A DNA stretch of 64,000 nt from Bradyrhizobium lablabi (GTDB lineage Bacteria > Pseudomonadota > Alphaproteobacteria > Rhizobiales > Xanthobacteraceae), in contig NZ_LT670844.1 in assembly GCF_900141755.1 (NCBI RefSeq), positions 1,612,001 to 1,676,000 on the forward strand. Direction: 5' to 3'. The number at the start of each line of letters is the position of its first letter. The stretch's first letter is position 1. The position numbers and the translations under genes were made by a program. This document shows positions 9,598 to 17,697 of this stretch, in pieces. The notes beneath the pieces were generated by a model, which worked only from the letters and a program-made list of their open reading frames with translations, was not told the DNA's origin and made no database searches.

Positions 9598-10668
9598 ATG
9601 CGCATCGCGCAGGTTGCTCCGCTGACGGAGGCTGTTCCCCCGAAACTCTACGGCGGCACCGAACGAGTGGTACACTGGCTGACCGAGGAACTCGTAGCAC
9701 TTGGGAACGAAGTCACCCTCTTCGCAAGTGGCGATTCCCGCACCTCAGCGAAACTTGATGCGACATGGCCGAAGGCGCTGCGCCTTGACGGTTCCGTCCG
9801 CGACCCAAACGCCCTGCACATGGTGATGCTGGAGCGGGTGCGGCAGAAATGCGACGACGAGGAATTCGACTTCCTGCACTTCCATCTCGACTATTATCCG
9901 TTCTCGCTATTCTCCCGGCAGCCGACGCCGTTTCTGACCACGCTGCACGGCAGGCTCGATCTGCCCGAGCACCAGCCGGTGTTTGACACCTTCGCTTCCG
10001 TTCCCGTGATCTCGATCTCGAACGCGCAGCGGCGCCCGGTGCCGCAAGCCAATTGGGTGCGCACCATTCATCACGGTCTGCCGGAGCAGCTGCTGACGCC
10101 GCAAGCCATGAGGCCGAGTTATCTCGCGGTGCTCGGCCGGATCGCGCCGGAAAAGGGCGTCGATCGCGCCATCAAGATTGCGGTGCGCTGCGGCATTCCA
10201 CTCAAGATCGCCGCCAAGGTCGACCGCGCCGACCAGGATTATTACGACGAGCTCATTCGTCCGCTGATCGAGCAAAATCCGCTGGTCGAATATATCGGCG
10301 AGATCGGCGACCCCGAAAAATCCGAATTTTTAAGCGGCGCGATCGGGCTATTAGTCCCGATCGACTGGCCGGAGCCGTTTGGCCTCGTCATGATCGAGGC
10401 GATGGCCTGCGGCACGCCCGTGATCGCCTATAACCGCGGCTCGGTTGCCGAGATCATCGACGACGGCCTGACCGGTTTTGTCGTGGAAGATGAAACCAGC
10501 GCGGTCGCCGCGGTTGGTCGGCTTTCCGCCCTCAGCCGACAAGCGATCCGGAAGCAGTTCGAGGCGCGTTTCACCGCACGGCGCATGGCGCTCGATTATC
10601 TCTCGGCCTATCGCGGCCTGATGGAAGCGGCCAAGCCGCGGATCAAGCTCGTGAGCAGCGCCGAATAG
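9598..10668 (+). CDS. Glycosyltransferase family 4 (GT-B)
   Basis: 356 residues. The N-terminal acceptor domain starts MRIAQVAPLTEAVPPKLYGG, with the GGTERV loop; the C-terminal nucleotide-sugar domain has YLAVLGRIAPEKGVDRAIKI and PEPFGLVMIEAMACGTPVIA followed by YNRGSVAEIIDDG, the E-x7-E donor motif. AGGAGA about 8 bases before the ATG supports the start. The donor and acceptor are not determined. Read from the EcfG-like palindrome at 9499-9527 and divergent from the ABC exporter, so probably induced in stress with it. Confidence 0.85.
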   Translation: MRIAQVAPLTEAVPPKLYGGTERVVHWLTEELVALGNEVTLFASGDSRTSAKLDATWPKALRLDGSVRDPNALHMVMLERVRQKCDDEEFDFLHFHLDYYPFSLFSRQPTPFLTTLHGRLDLPEHQPVFDTFASVPVISISNAQRRPVPQANWVRTIHHGLPEQLLTPQAMRPSYLAVLGRIAPEKGVDRAIKIAVRCGIPLKIAAKVDRADQDYYDELIRPLIEQNPLVEYIGEIGDPEKSEFLSGAIGLLVPIDWPEPFGLVMIEAMACGTPVIAYNRGSVAEIIDDGLTGFVVEDETSAVAAVGRLSALSRQAIRKQFEARFTARRMALDYLSAYRGLMEAAKPRIKLVSSAE

Positions 10669-10688
10669 CACGAGCCAAAAATTTGCGC

Positions 10689-11432
10689 TCAATGCGCGGG
10701 CGCCAGGTCGGCTTTACCGAACCGGCGCTCGTAAGCCTTTATATAGGCTTCCGGCGACGGCTTCAGATGGCGCCGGGTCAGCGCCACCAAATCGTCCCGG
10801 CGCGAGCCGCGCAGCGCCTTGATCATCTCGAGATGATCGCGGCGGGCGCGGTCGAGCTGCTCGGGAAATGCATTGGAATAGGATCTGATGCCGTAGACCT
10901 TTTGCGCCAGGAGATCGATGGTTTCGATCAGGCAGGCATTGCCGCAGAGACCGTACAAAACCCGGTGAAAACTGAGGTTGCTGTAAAACACGGTGAGCAA
11001 GTCGCCGGAGGCAACGGCTGAGGTATGCTGTCGCTGCAGTTGCTCCAGCCGCTCGATAGCCTTGCCGTGAACCGGAAACGGGATGATGCGGACCGCCATC
11101 ACTTCAAGCTCTTCGCGGACCGCGTAGATCTCCATCACCTCCTGCGGCGTCAATCCGCGAACCAGTGCGCCGCGATTGGGGATGCGCTCCACGAGACCCT
11201 TTTTTTCCAGCTCGAACAGCGCGAGCCGCACGTCGCCGCGATGGGTCTCGAACAGATCGCACAGATCCTGCTCGACCAGGCGCTCCCTCGGTAGCCGCCG
11301 CCCGAGGACGATGTCCTCCTCGATGCGCTTTGCGATGATCACCGCCGCAGGTTCGCGCACAGGCGATGCCGGCATCGAACGGGCCTTGGCCGTCCGGTCT
11401 GACGCATGCTTGGCTGGCTTTCGGACCATCAT
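10689..11432 (-). CDS. GntR-family regulator, FCD subfamily
   Basis: 247 residues. The winged helix at about 30-100 includes RIEEDIVLGRRLPRERLVEQDLCDLFETHRGDVRLALFELEKKGLVERIPNRGALV; the FCD all-helical sensor follows (MEIYAVREELEVMAVRI, FHRVLYGLCGNACLIETIDLL, RRDHLEMIKAL). Start chosen at ATG 11432 (an ATG follows directly at 11429); the open frame to TTG 11504 encodes a basic, unrelated leader. Divergent from the Liv-type ABC operon, so it probably senses that operon's substrate, with the palindrome at 11530-11541 as candidate operator. Confidence 0.85.
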   Translation of the reverse strand: MMVRKPAKHASDRTAKARSMPASPVREPAAVIIAKRIEEDIVLGRRLPRERLVEQDLCDLFETHRGDVRLALFELEKKGLVERIPNRGALVRGLTPQEVMEIYAVREELEVMAVRIIPFPVHGKAIERLEQLQRQHTSAVASGDLLTVFYSNLSFHRVLYGLCGNACLIETIDLLAQKVYGIRSYSNAFPEQLDRARRDHLEMIKALRGSRRDDLVALTRRHLKPSPEAYIKAYERRFGKADLAPAH

Positions 11433-11529
11433 TTCCCCGATATCAACGGCGCGCCTGCCCGTCCGGCGCAACCAAAAGTATAACGCGACCATGACGGTTT
11501 TCAATTAGGAAGATAATATCGAGTACCGT

Positions 11530-11541
11530 ATTGTAAACAAT
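11530..11541. promoter_or_regulatory. Candidate GntR operator
   Basis: ATTGT-AA-ACAAT, an inverted repeat with a 2-base centre, lying in an AT-rich patch between the GntR gene and the ABC operon. FCD-type GntR regulators commonly bind T(T/G)GTnnACAA-like sites. It is the same half-site spacing as 54611-54620 near the other GntR gene of the window. Confidence 0.5.
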
Positions 11542-11613
11542 ATTGAATGGGGTTACCATTCTAAAAAAACGAACGGGCAACGGCCGCTACCGTGATCGCA
11601 CAGGGGAAACGTC

Positions 11614-12864
11614 ATGAAGAGAGACCGCAAGAATTCCGCCAACAAGGCTGACCGGATCAAGGGATCGCCGAGGCGGCAGGGCCGCCGCGAATTTCTCCTC
11701 AAGACCGGCGGCCTGCTTGCGGCGGGCGCCTTCGGTGCGGTGCCGCTGCGCGGCTGGGCCGCCGATCCCGTCAATATCGGCGCGCTTTACCCGACCACCG
11801 GCAGCATGGCGCAGATCGGCGTCGGTTGCGTCGCCGCCGCCAAGCTCGCAGTCGAGATGGTCAATGACGCCGGCGGCATCAAGTCGCTCGGCGGCGCCAA
11901 ACTCAATCTGATCATCTCCGACGTGCAGAGCGATACCACGGTGACGCGGACCGAGACCGACCGGCTGATCACCGGCAACAAATTGTCCGCGATCCATGGC
12001 TGTTTCGCCAGCGCCTTGACGCTGATCGCGAGCGAAGTCGCCGAGCGCGCCAAGGTGCCGCTGATCACCGGCTCCAGCTCGGACCAGCTCAACAAAGGAC
12101 GCACCTACACGTTCACGCCGTTCGCGCGCGCCTCGCAGTTTGCCCGCGCGCAGTTGCAGATGTCGAAACTGGTCAGCGATACGCCAAAGGTCGCCGTGAT
12201 CTTCGAGAATACCGCGTTCGGCACCTCGACCTCGAACGGGCTGAAGGAACTGGCGCCCAGCGAGGGCGTCGAGATCGTGATGTTCGAGCCCTATTCGGCC
12301 GGCTTTACCGACGCGAGCCCGTTGATCAACAAGGTCAAATCATCAGGCGCCAATGCGCTGTTCTCGGTGTCCTATCTGAACGACCTCATCCTGATCGTGC
12401 GCACCGTGAAGCAGGTCGGCCTCAATATCGCGATCAACGGCGGTTCCGGCGGCTTTGTCATTCCGGACTTTTACAAGAACGTGGGAAAACTTGCCGAAGG
12501 GCTGCAAGGCGTGGCGCACTGGAACCACGACATGGACGCCAATTGCGAGAAGGTGAATACCGAATACAAGAAGCGCACCGGCGAATTCCTGTTCGAATAT
12601 GCCGGCGGCCTGGTGGCGCAGACGTTTATGATTGCCGATGCGCTGGAACGCGCCGCTTCCACCGATCCGCAAAAGGTGCGCGAGGCGTTGTCGACGCTCG
12701 ATGTGTCCTCGGGATACGCGGCGATGGCGCCTGGAGGAAAAGTAAAATTCGGACCGGACGGCAAGAATGTCTTTGGCCGCCCGGTCGGCGTGCAGTGGCA
12801 GGATGGTGATCTCGCCAGCGTGTTTCCGAAGGAAGACGCCCGCAAGCCGCTGATGAAAACGTAA
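11614..12864 (+). CDS. Branched-chain-amino-acid-type ABC transporter substrate-binding protein
   Basis: 416 residues. Tat-type signal (RRQGRREFLLKTGGLLAAGAF) ending near RGWAA, then a LivJ/periplasmic-binding fold: DPVNIGALYPTTGSMAQIGV, KLNLIISDVQSDTT, IHGCFASALTLIASEVAERAKVPLITGSSS. Captures a small organic solute in the periplasm for the downstream permeases. AGGGGAAACGTC precedes the ATG. First gene of a five-gene operon; amide or amino-acid substrates are usual in this family, the exact ligand is unknown. Confidence 0.9.
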   Translation: MKRDRKNSANKADRIKGSPRRQGRREFLLKTGGLLAAGAFGAVPLRGWAADPVNIGALYPTTGSMAQIGVGCVAAAKLAVEMVNDAGGIKSLGGAKLNLIISDVQSDTTVTRTETDRLITGNKLSAIHGCFASALTLIASEVAERAKVPLITGSSSDQLNKGRTYTFTPFARASQFARAQLQMSKLVSDTPKVAVIFENTAFGTSTSNGLKELAPSEGVEIVMFEPYSAGFTDASPLINKVKSSGANALFSVSYLNDLILIVRTVKQVGLNIAINGGSGGFVIPDFYKNVGKLAEGLQGVAHWNHDMDANCEKVNTEYKKRTGEFLFEYAGGLVAQTFMIADALERAASTDPQKVREALSTLDVSSGYAAMAPGGKVKFGPDGKNVFGRPVGVQWQDGDLASVFPKEDARKPLMKT

Positions 12865-12880
12865 AGACCGGTCAAGTCAG

Positions 12881-13747
12881 ATGTGGGAGACAGTGGCCCA
12901 GGCCGTCATCAACGGCCTGCTCATCGGCGGCATTTACGCGCTCGTCAGTATCGGCGTCACGCTGATCTTCGGCGTGGTCAAGATCGTCAATTTCGCCCAG
13001 GGCGAATTCGTGATGATCGGGATGTACATCTCGTTCTTTCTCGCCAACCAGTTCGGCATCGATCCCCTGCTCTCGCTGTTCGTCTCGATGCCGGTGCTGT
13101 TCGTGATCGGTGTCCTGGTCCAGCATTTTCTGATCCGAAGGGTGTTGGGGCCAAACGACATGCCGCAGATTTTTCTCACCTTTGCGCTGTCGCTGCTGCT
13201 GCTCAATCTCGCGCTGATGCTGTTTTCGGCGAATTACCGCACGGTTCACACCTCCTATTCCGACGAAGCGCTGCATCTTGGCGGGCTCTATATTCCCGTG
13301 GCAAAGCTGATCGCCTTTGTCGTGGCGATGTTGTTGAGCGGGGCGCTGTGGGTCTTCCTGCACACCACCGACCTCGGCAAGGCGATGCGCGCCGCGGCCC
13401 AAAACCGCGACGTGGCGATGCTGATGGGGATCAACCCCAACCGCGTGTTTTGCGTCGCCCTCGGCATCGCGCTGGCGCTGGCCGGCGCCGCCGGCTCGCT
13501 GTTGATGCCGTTTTACTCGGCCTATCCGTTTGTCGGGCAGGTGTTTGTCCTCATGGCCTTTGTCGCCGTTGTCATGGGCACGCTCGGCAATGTGATCGGG
13601 GCACTCGTCGCCAGTCTGTTGATGGGGGTCGCGGAGTCCTTGGGGATTCAATATGTCGGCGCCGACTCCGGATTGATCGTGGTGTTTGCGCTGCTGCTGC
13701 TGACGCTCGCCTTCAAACCGACCGGCCTTGGGGGCAAAGCGCGATGA
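12881..13747 (+). CDS. LivH-type ABC permease
   Basis: 288 residues, about eight membrane segments. Opens with VAQAVINGLLIGGIYALVSIGVTLIFGVVKIVNFAQGEFVM, the LivH hallmark, and has the cytoplasmic coupling loop LGKAMRAAAQNRDVAMLMGI. Its stop overlaps the next start (ATGA at 13744), indicating coupled translation with the LivM partner. Sixteen bases after the binding-protein gene. Confidence 0.92.
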   Translation: MWETVAQAVINGLLIGGIYALVSIGVTLIFGVVKIVNFAQGEFVMIGMYISFFLANQFGIDPLLSLFVSMPVLFVIGVLVQHFLIRRVLGPNDMPQIFLTFALSLLLLNLALMLFSANYRTVHTSYSDEALHLGGLYIPVAKLIAFVVAMLLSGALWVFLHTTDLGKAMRAAAQNRDVAMLMGINPNRVFCVALGIALALAGAAGSLLMPFYSAYPFVGQVFVLMAFVAVVMGTLGNVIGALVASLLMGVAESLGIQYVGADSGLIVVFALLLLTLAFKPTGLGGKAR

Positions 13748-14736
13748 CGACACTGGGCCTCAGCACGCGCAGCCTCGTCTTGCTCGCGATCGGTATCGCC
13801 GTTCTCATCGCCTTGCCGCAGGTGGTGAAAAGCTCGTTCGCGGTCGATATCTTCATCCGCATCCTGCTGTTCTCCTTCATCGGTGTCGCCTGGAATTTGA
13901 TGGGCGGTTACGCAAGGCAGCTTTCGCTGGGGCATGCCGCCTATTTCGGGCTCGGCGCCTACACCTCGACCATCCTGCAGATCGATTTTGACATTTCGCC
14001 CTGGCTCGGGATGATCGCCGGCGGCGTGGTCGCGATGCTGGCAAGCCTGCCGATCGGCTGGCTGTGTTTTCGGTTGCGCGGCCCGTATTTTACCATTGCC
14101 ACCATCGCGACCGCGCAGGCGCTGATGCTGATTTTTCTAAAATTTCGCGATCTGGCCTGGGGCGCCGAGGGCACCACGATTCCGAATCTCGGCAGCGCGC
14201 CGCTGATGATGCAGTTCGAGACCAAGGCCTCGTATTACTACGTCGTGCTCGGCCTGCTCGCGGTCGGACTCCTGATCACATGGCTGATCGAACGATCGTG
14301 GATGGGCTATTACCTCGTCGCGATCGGCGAGGACGAAGACGCGGCTGAGGCGATCGGCGTCAACGCGCCGCGAATGAAACGCGACATCTACCTGATCAGC
14401 GCCTTTCTCACCGCGCTCGCCGGCACGTTTTACACGCAATACATCTACTTCATCGATCCCGCGACCGCGTTTTCCTTCAGCATTTCGATCGAAGCCGCGC
14501 TGGTGTCGATCGTCGGCGGCATCGGCACCTTATGGGGCCCGGTGATCGGCACCGTGTTGCTGGAGACCACCTCGACGCTGCTGCAAAGCTGGCTCGGCGG
14601 TTCGATCGGCGGCGTGCAGCTCACCGTCTACGCCCTGATTCTGATGGCGGTGATCCTGTGGCGGCCGACCGGGCTGATGGGCATGATGGTTGAAGCGTAT
14701 CACCGCTATATCATCCGCAAGCCGGCGCGGGCGTAA
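13744..14736 (+). CDS. LivM-type ABC permease
   Basis: 330 residues starting MTTLGLSTRSLVLLAIGIAV, with about nine to ten membrane segments, the LivM pattern WNLMGGYARQLSLGHAAYFGLGAY and coupling loop YYLVAIGEDEDAAEAIGVNAPRMK. The frame is open upstream through the previous gene, but the ATGA overlap with livH and homology fix the start at 13744. Forms the heteromeric channel with the LivH product. Confidence 0.92.
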   Translation: MTTLGLSTRSLVLLAIGIAVLIALPQVVKSSFAVDIFIRILLFSFIGVAWNLMGGYARQLSLGHAAYFGLGAYTSTILQIDFDISPWLGMIAGGVVAMLASLPIGWLCFRLRGPYFTIATIATAQALMLIFLKFRDLAWGAEGTTIPNLGSAPLMMQFETKASYYYVVLGLLAVGLLITWLIERSWMGYYLVAIGEDEDAAEAIGVNAPRMKRDIYLISAFLTALAGTFYTQYIYFIDPATAFSFSISIEAALVSIVGGIGTLWGPVIGTVLLETTSTLLQSWLGGSIGGVQLTVYALILMAVILWRPTGLMGMMVEAYHRYIIRKPARA

Positions 14737-14745
14737 GGGCATCAG

Positions 14746-15489
14746 ATGGCAGACGCGCTGGTCATTCGTGGTCTTTCAAAACGGTTCGGCGGCTTGCGCG
14801 CCGTGCAGGATGTCAGCTTTACCGTGAAGGAAAACGAAACGCTCGCTTTGATCGGGCCGAACGGCGCCGGTAAGACCACGAGCTTTCATCTGATCACCGG
14901 ATTTCACCGGCCAGACCAGGGTTCAGTCTCGGCCTTCGGCAAGGAAATCGTAGGCTTAAAGCCCCACGACATCTGCGCGCATGGTTTGGCGCGCACCTTC
15001 CAGGTCGCAAAACCGTTCGGCGCCATGACGGTGCTCGCCAACGTCATGACCGGTGCGTTCCTGCGCGACAAGCATGTGGCCGCGGCGCGCGACAAGGCCC
15101 GCGAGGCGATCGAGTTCGTCGGCCTTTCGGCCAGGGAACATACGGCGGCGAAGGATCTGACCACCATCGATCAGCGCCGCCTGGAGATGGCGCGCGCGCT
15201 GGCGACGCAGCCGCGGCTCCTGCTGCTCGACGAGGTCATGGCCGGGCTCAATCCCGCCGAGATCGATCAGGCGGTCGCGCTGGTCGGAAAACTGTCGCAA
15301 CGGGGTTTGACCATCATCATCGTCGAGCACGTGATGCGCGCGATCATGGCGGTCGCGCGCCATATCGTGGTGCTCGATCACGGCCAGAAGATCGCCGAGG
15401 GCGCGCCGAAGGAGATCGTGGAAAATCCGGAAGTGATCCGCGCGTATCTGGGCTCCTATGTGCACCCACCGACCGCGGGAGAGAGTTAA
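14746..15489 (+). CDS. LivG-type ABC ATPase
   Basis: 247 residues. Walker A LIGPNGAGKTTSFHLI, Walker B RLLLLDEVMAGLNP, and switch histidine IIIVEHVM. The signature region is TTIDQRRLEMARAL rather than LSGGQ, which is normal for LivG (usually YGDQRRLEIARAL). AAGGGC precedes the ATG; the stop abuts the next GTG start. Confidence 0.9.
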   Translation: MADALVIRGLSKRFGGLRAVQDVSFTVKENETLALIGPNGAGKTTSFHLITGFHRPDQGSVSAFGKEIVGLKPHDICAHGLARTFQVAKPFGAMTVLANVMTGAFLRDKHVAAARDKAREAIEFVGLSAREHTAAKDLTTIDQRRLEMARALATQPRLLLLDEVMAGLNPAEIDQAVALVGKLSQRGLTIIIVEHVMRAIMAVARHIVVLDHGQKIAEGAPKEIVENPEVIRAYLGSYVHPPTAGES

Positions 15490-16194
15490 GTGCTCAAACT
15501 GACCGGAGTGAGTGCGAGCTACGGCTCGGTGCCCGCGATTTCCGATGTCAGCATCGAGATCGGCGAAGGCGAGGCCGTCGGCCTGCTCGGCGCCAACGGC
15601 GCCGGCAAGAGTACGACGCTGCGGGTCACCTCGGGCCTGGTGAAGATGACTTCGGGCACCATCACTTTTGCCGGCACCAATCTCGCGTCGCTGCCGCCAC
15701 ACAAGATTCCGGAGTTGGGCATTGCGCATGTGCCGGAGGGCCGCCAGGTATTTCCCGAGATGACGGTGCAGGAAAATCTCGAGATCGGCGCCTACACGCC
15801 GAAAGCCAAGGCCGAACGCGGCCGTACGCTTGAGCTCGTCTACAGCATCTTTCCGCGACTGGCCGACCGCAAAAAACAACTTGCCGGCACCATGAGCGGC
15901 GGCGAGCAGCAGATGCTCGCGGTCGGCCGCGGCCTGATGCTCAAACCGCGACTATTGATGCTCGATGAACCGTCGCTTGGATTGGCTCCCGTCATGACCG
16001 ACGTGACATTCGAAAAAATCGGCGAAATCCATAAAATGGGCACCGCCATTCTGTTGGTCGAACAAAACGTCAGCCGCGCATTGTCGCTGGTGCAGCGCGC
16101 CTATGTGCTGGAAAGCGGCAATGTGATCATGCATGGGTCGAGCACCGAGCTTGCCAACAACAAGCAGGTGCAGGCGGCGTATTTGGGGATTTAA
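15490..16194 (+). CDS. LivF-type ABC ATPase
   Basis: 234 residues from a GTG directly after the livG stop codon. Walker A LLGANGAGKSTTLRVTSGL, Q-loop region HVPEGRQVFPEMTVQENLEIG, signature MSGGEQQMLAVGRGL, Walker B LLMLDEPSLGLAP. Last gene of the Liv-type operon that the divergent GntR gene probably controls. Confidence 0.92.
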   Translation: MLKLTGVSASYGSVPAISDVSIEIGEGEAVGLLGANGAGKSTTLRVTSGLVKMTSGTITFAGTNLASLPPHKIPELGIAHVPEGRQVFPEMTVQENLEIGAYTPKAKAERGRTLELVYSIFPRLADRKKQLAGTMSGGEQQMLAVGRGLMLKPRLLMLDEPSLGLAPVMTDVTFEKIGEIHKMGTAILLVEQNVSRALSLVQRAYVLESGNVIMHGSSTELANNKQVQAAYLGI

Positions 16195-16214
16195 GGGTAG
16201 CCTACTCCGCCACG

Positions 16215-16330
16215 CAAACAGCCGTCATACCCCGCGCATGCGGGGTATCCAGTACGCCGCGGCCTTTCGGTTCCATCATCGGCGCTTCGGAATACTGGAT
16301 CACCCGCTTTCGCGGATGATGACATCCGGG
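16215..16330. repeat. Palindromic intergenic repeat family B, copy 1
   Basis: Two hairpins (ACCCCGCGCATGCGGGGT and ACCCGCTTTCGCGGATGATG) flank GTACGCCGCGGCCTTTC; the outer TATCCAGTA and TACTGGAT arms are inverted. A related unit with CATACGCCGCGGCCTCTC lies at 17570-17692 on the other side of the TPR gene. Sits between the Liv operon and the TPR gene and may also serve as transcription end. Confidence 0.7.
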
Positions 16331-16405
16331 GGCGTAGTGCTGCCCTTTTACATGCTCATTCTTCCGAAGGACTCGACCGAACCCACCGCCGCTCTCCTGC
16401 GACAA

Positions 16406-17536
16406 ATGCGTGTGTCGCTCCTAAAACTCCGGTTAACCCCCATGCCCGTCAGTCTTGAGGCCTTGGCCGCGGCCATCCTGCTCGTGGTCGCACCGCCCGC
16501 AGTCGCTGCGTCCGCCGACGACAACCCCTGCGCCAAGGCCCAAAGCGATGAGGCGGTCACAGCGTGCCACGCGGCTACCGCGCTGTGGGAGCGCGGCCGG
16601 GCTGCCGCTCGCGAAGGCGACCTTGAGCGGGCGATTACGGAGCTCGATGCGGCGATCCGCACCGATCCGACGTTTGCGGCCGCGTATAACAGCCGCGGCG
16701 TGGTGTTCCGCCGCCAGCACAAGCCTGATCGGGCGATCGCCGATCTCAGCGAGGCCATCCGGCTCGACCCCGGCGGCGCGATCGCCTTCAGCAATCGCGG
16801 CCGCGTCTACGAAGAAATGCGGGAGTTGGGCTCGGCGCAGGCCGACTTCGACCGGGCTATCGCGCTGGATCCGAAGCTTACGAGCGCGTGGTACGGCCGG
16901 GCGCTCGTTCATCACGCCCGCCGCGAGTTCGACGCCGCGATCGCCGCGTTCAACGAGGCGCTGGCGCTCGATCCGCGCAACGCGGTCGGCTACGCCAACC
17001 GGGCGGAAGCCTACTACGGCAAGGGCGACCTCGACCGCGCCATGGCCGACTATGACGAGGCGCTGCGGCTCAATCCACGCTATGTCGCAGCCCTCAACAA
17101 CCGCGGCCACGCCCATCAGGAGAAGGGCGATTACGACGCCGCCATCGCGGATTTCAGCGCCGTCATCACGATCGATCCGAACGACGTCGACGCCCTGCAC
17201 AACCGCGCCGCCGCCTACGTGCGCAAGCTCGAATTCGACCGCGCCATCGCCGATTGCGACCGCGCCGTCGCGCTCAACCCGCATGACGGCACGGCTTTCG
17301 TGAACCGCGGCAGCGCCCATGCGTATAAGCGCGATTATATCCGCGCCATCGCCGATTATTCGGAAGCGATCCGGATCGATCCCGACGATATCGACGCCCT
17401 CTACGGACGCGGCGGCGCCTATGAGGAAGTGGGCGACTACGTCCACGCCGCCGGAGACTACGCGCATCTGCTTCGGCTCAGCCCCGTTTTCCGCGACGTG
17501 CGCGAGCGACTGCGGCGCACAAGCAAGGCGCGGTAG
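16406..17536 (+). CDS. Exported tetratricopeptide-repeat protein, nine repeats
   Basis: 376 residues from ATG 16406 (MRVSLLKLRLTPMPVSLEAL): basic start, hydrophobic core, and AA(V/S)AASA cleavage region, so probably exported. An ATG at 16442 is an alternative. After a short Cys-containing linker (NPCAKAQSDEAVTACHAA) come nine 34-residue TPRs from about residue 67 to the end. Almost all carry the DRAIADxxxAIxLDP helix-B pattern. TPR arrays mediate protein-protein binding; no enzyme domain is present. The open frame back to 16133 runs through repeat DNA and is not coding. Confidence 0.85.
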   Translation: MRVSLLKLRLTPMPVSLEALAAAILLVVAPPAVAASADDNPCAKAQSDEAVTACHAATALWERGRAAAREGDLERAITELDAAIRTDPTFAAAYNSRGVVFRRQHKPDRAIADLSEAIRLDPGGAIAFSNRGRVYEEMRELGSAQADFDRAIALDPKLTSAWYGRALVHHARREFDAAIAAFNEALALDPRNAVGYANRAEAYYGKGDLDRAMADYDEALRLNPRYVAALNNRGHAHQEKGDYDAAIADFSAVITIDPNDVDALHNRAAAYVRKLEFDRAIADCDRAVALNPHDGTAFVNRGSAHAYKRDYIRAIADYSEAIRIDPDDIDALYGRGGAYEEVGDYVHAAGDYAHLLRLSPVFRDVRERLRRTSKAR

Positions 17537-17569
17537 GACCGAACGTCGCGAGTGATTATACCCCACCAA

Positions 17570-17692
17570 TGTCGTCCCTGCGAAAGCAGGGACCCATACG
17601 CCGCGGCCTCTCGTTATCGCGCTGGAGCCAGACGGCTTACTAACAATTAGCATCGGTGGTTATCGGTCCCGGCGTTCGCCGGGGACGACGTG
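17570..17692. repeat. Palindromic intergenic repeat family B, copy 2
   Basis: Contains the hairpin GTCCCTGCGAAAGCAGGGAC, then CATACGCCGCGGCCTCTC shared with the copy at 16215-16330, and closes with GTCCCGGCGTTCGCCGGGGAC. The CGTCCC and GGGACGACG ends are inverted. Lies between the convergent TPR and alkylsulfatase genes. Confidence 0.65.
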
Positions 17693-17697
17693 GTAGA

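Noticed and set aside
16133..16405. Open frame extending the TPR gene upstream
   Set aside because: It runs through the livF end and repeat family B, gives a basic low-complexity leader, and places the signal peptide internally.
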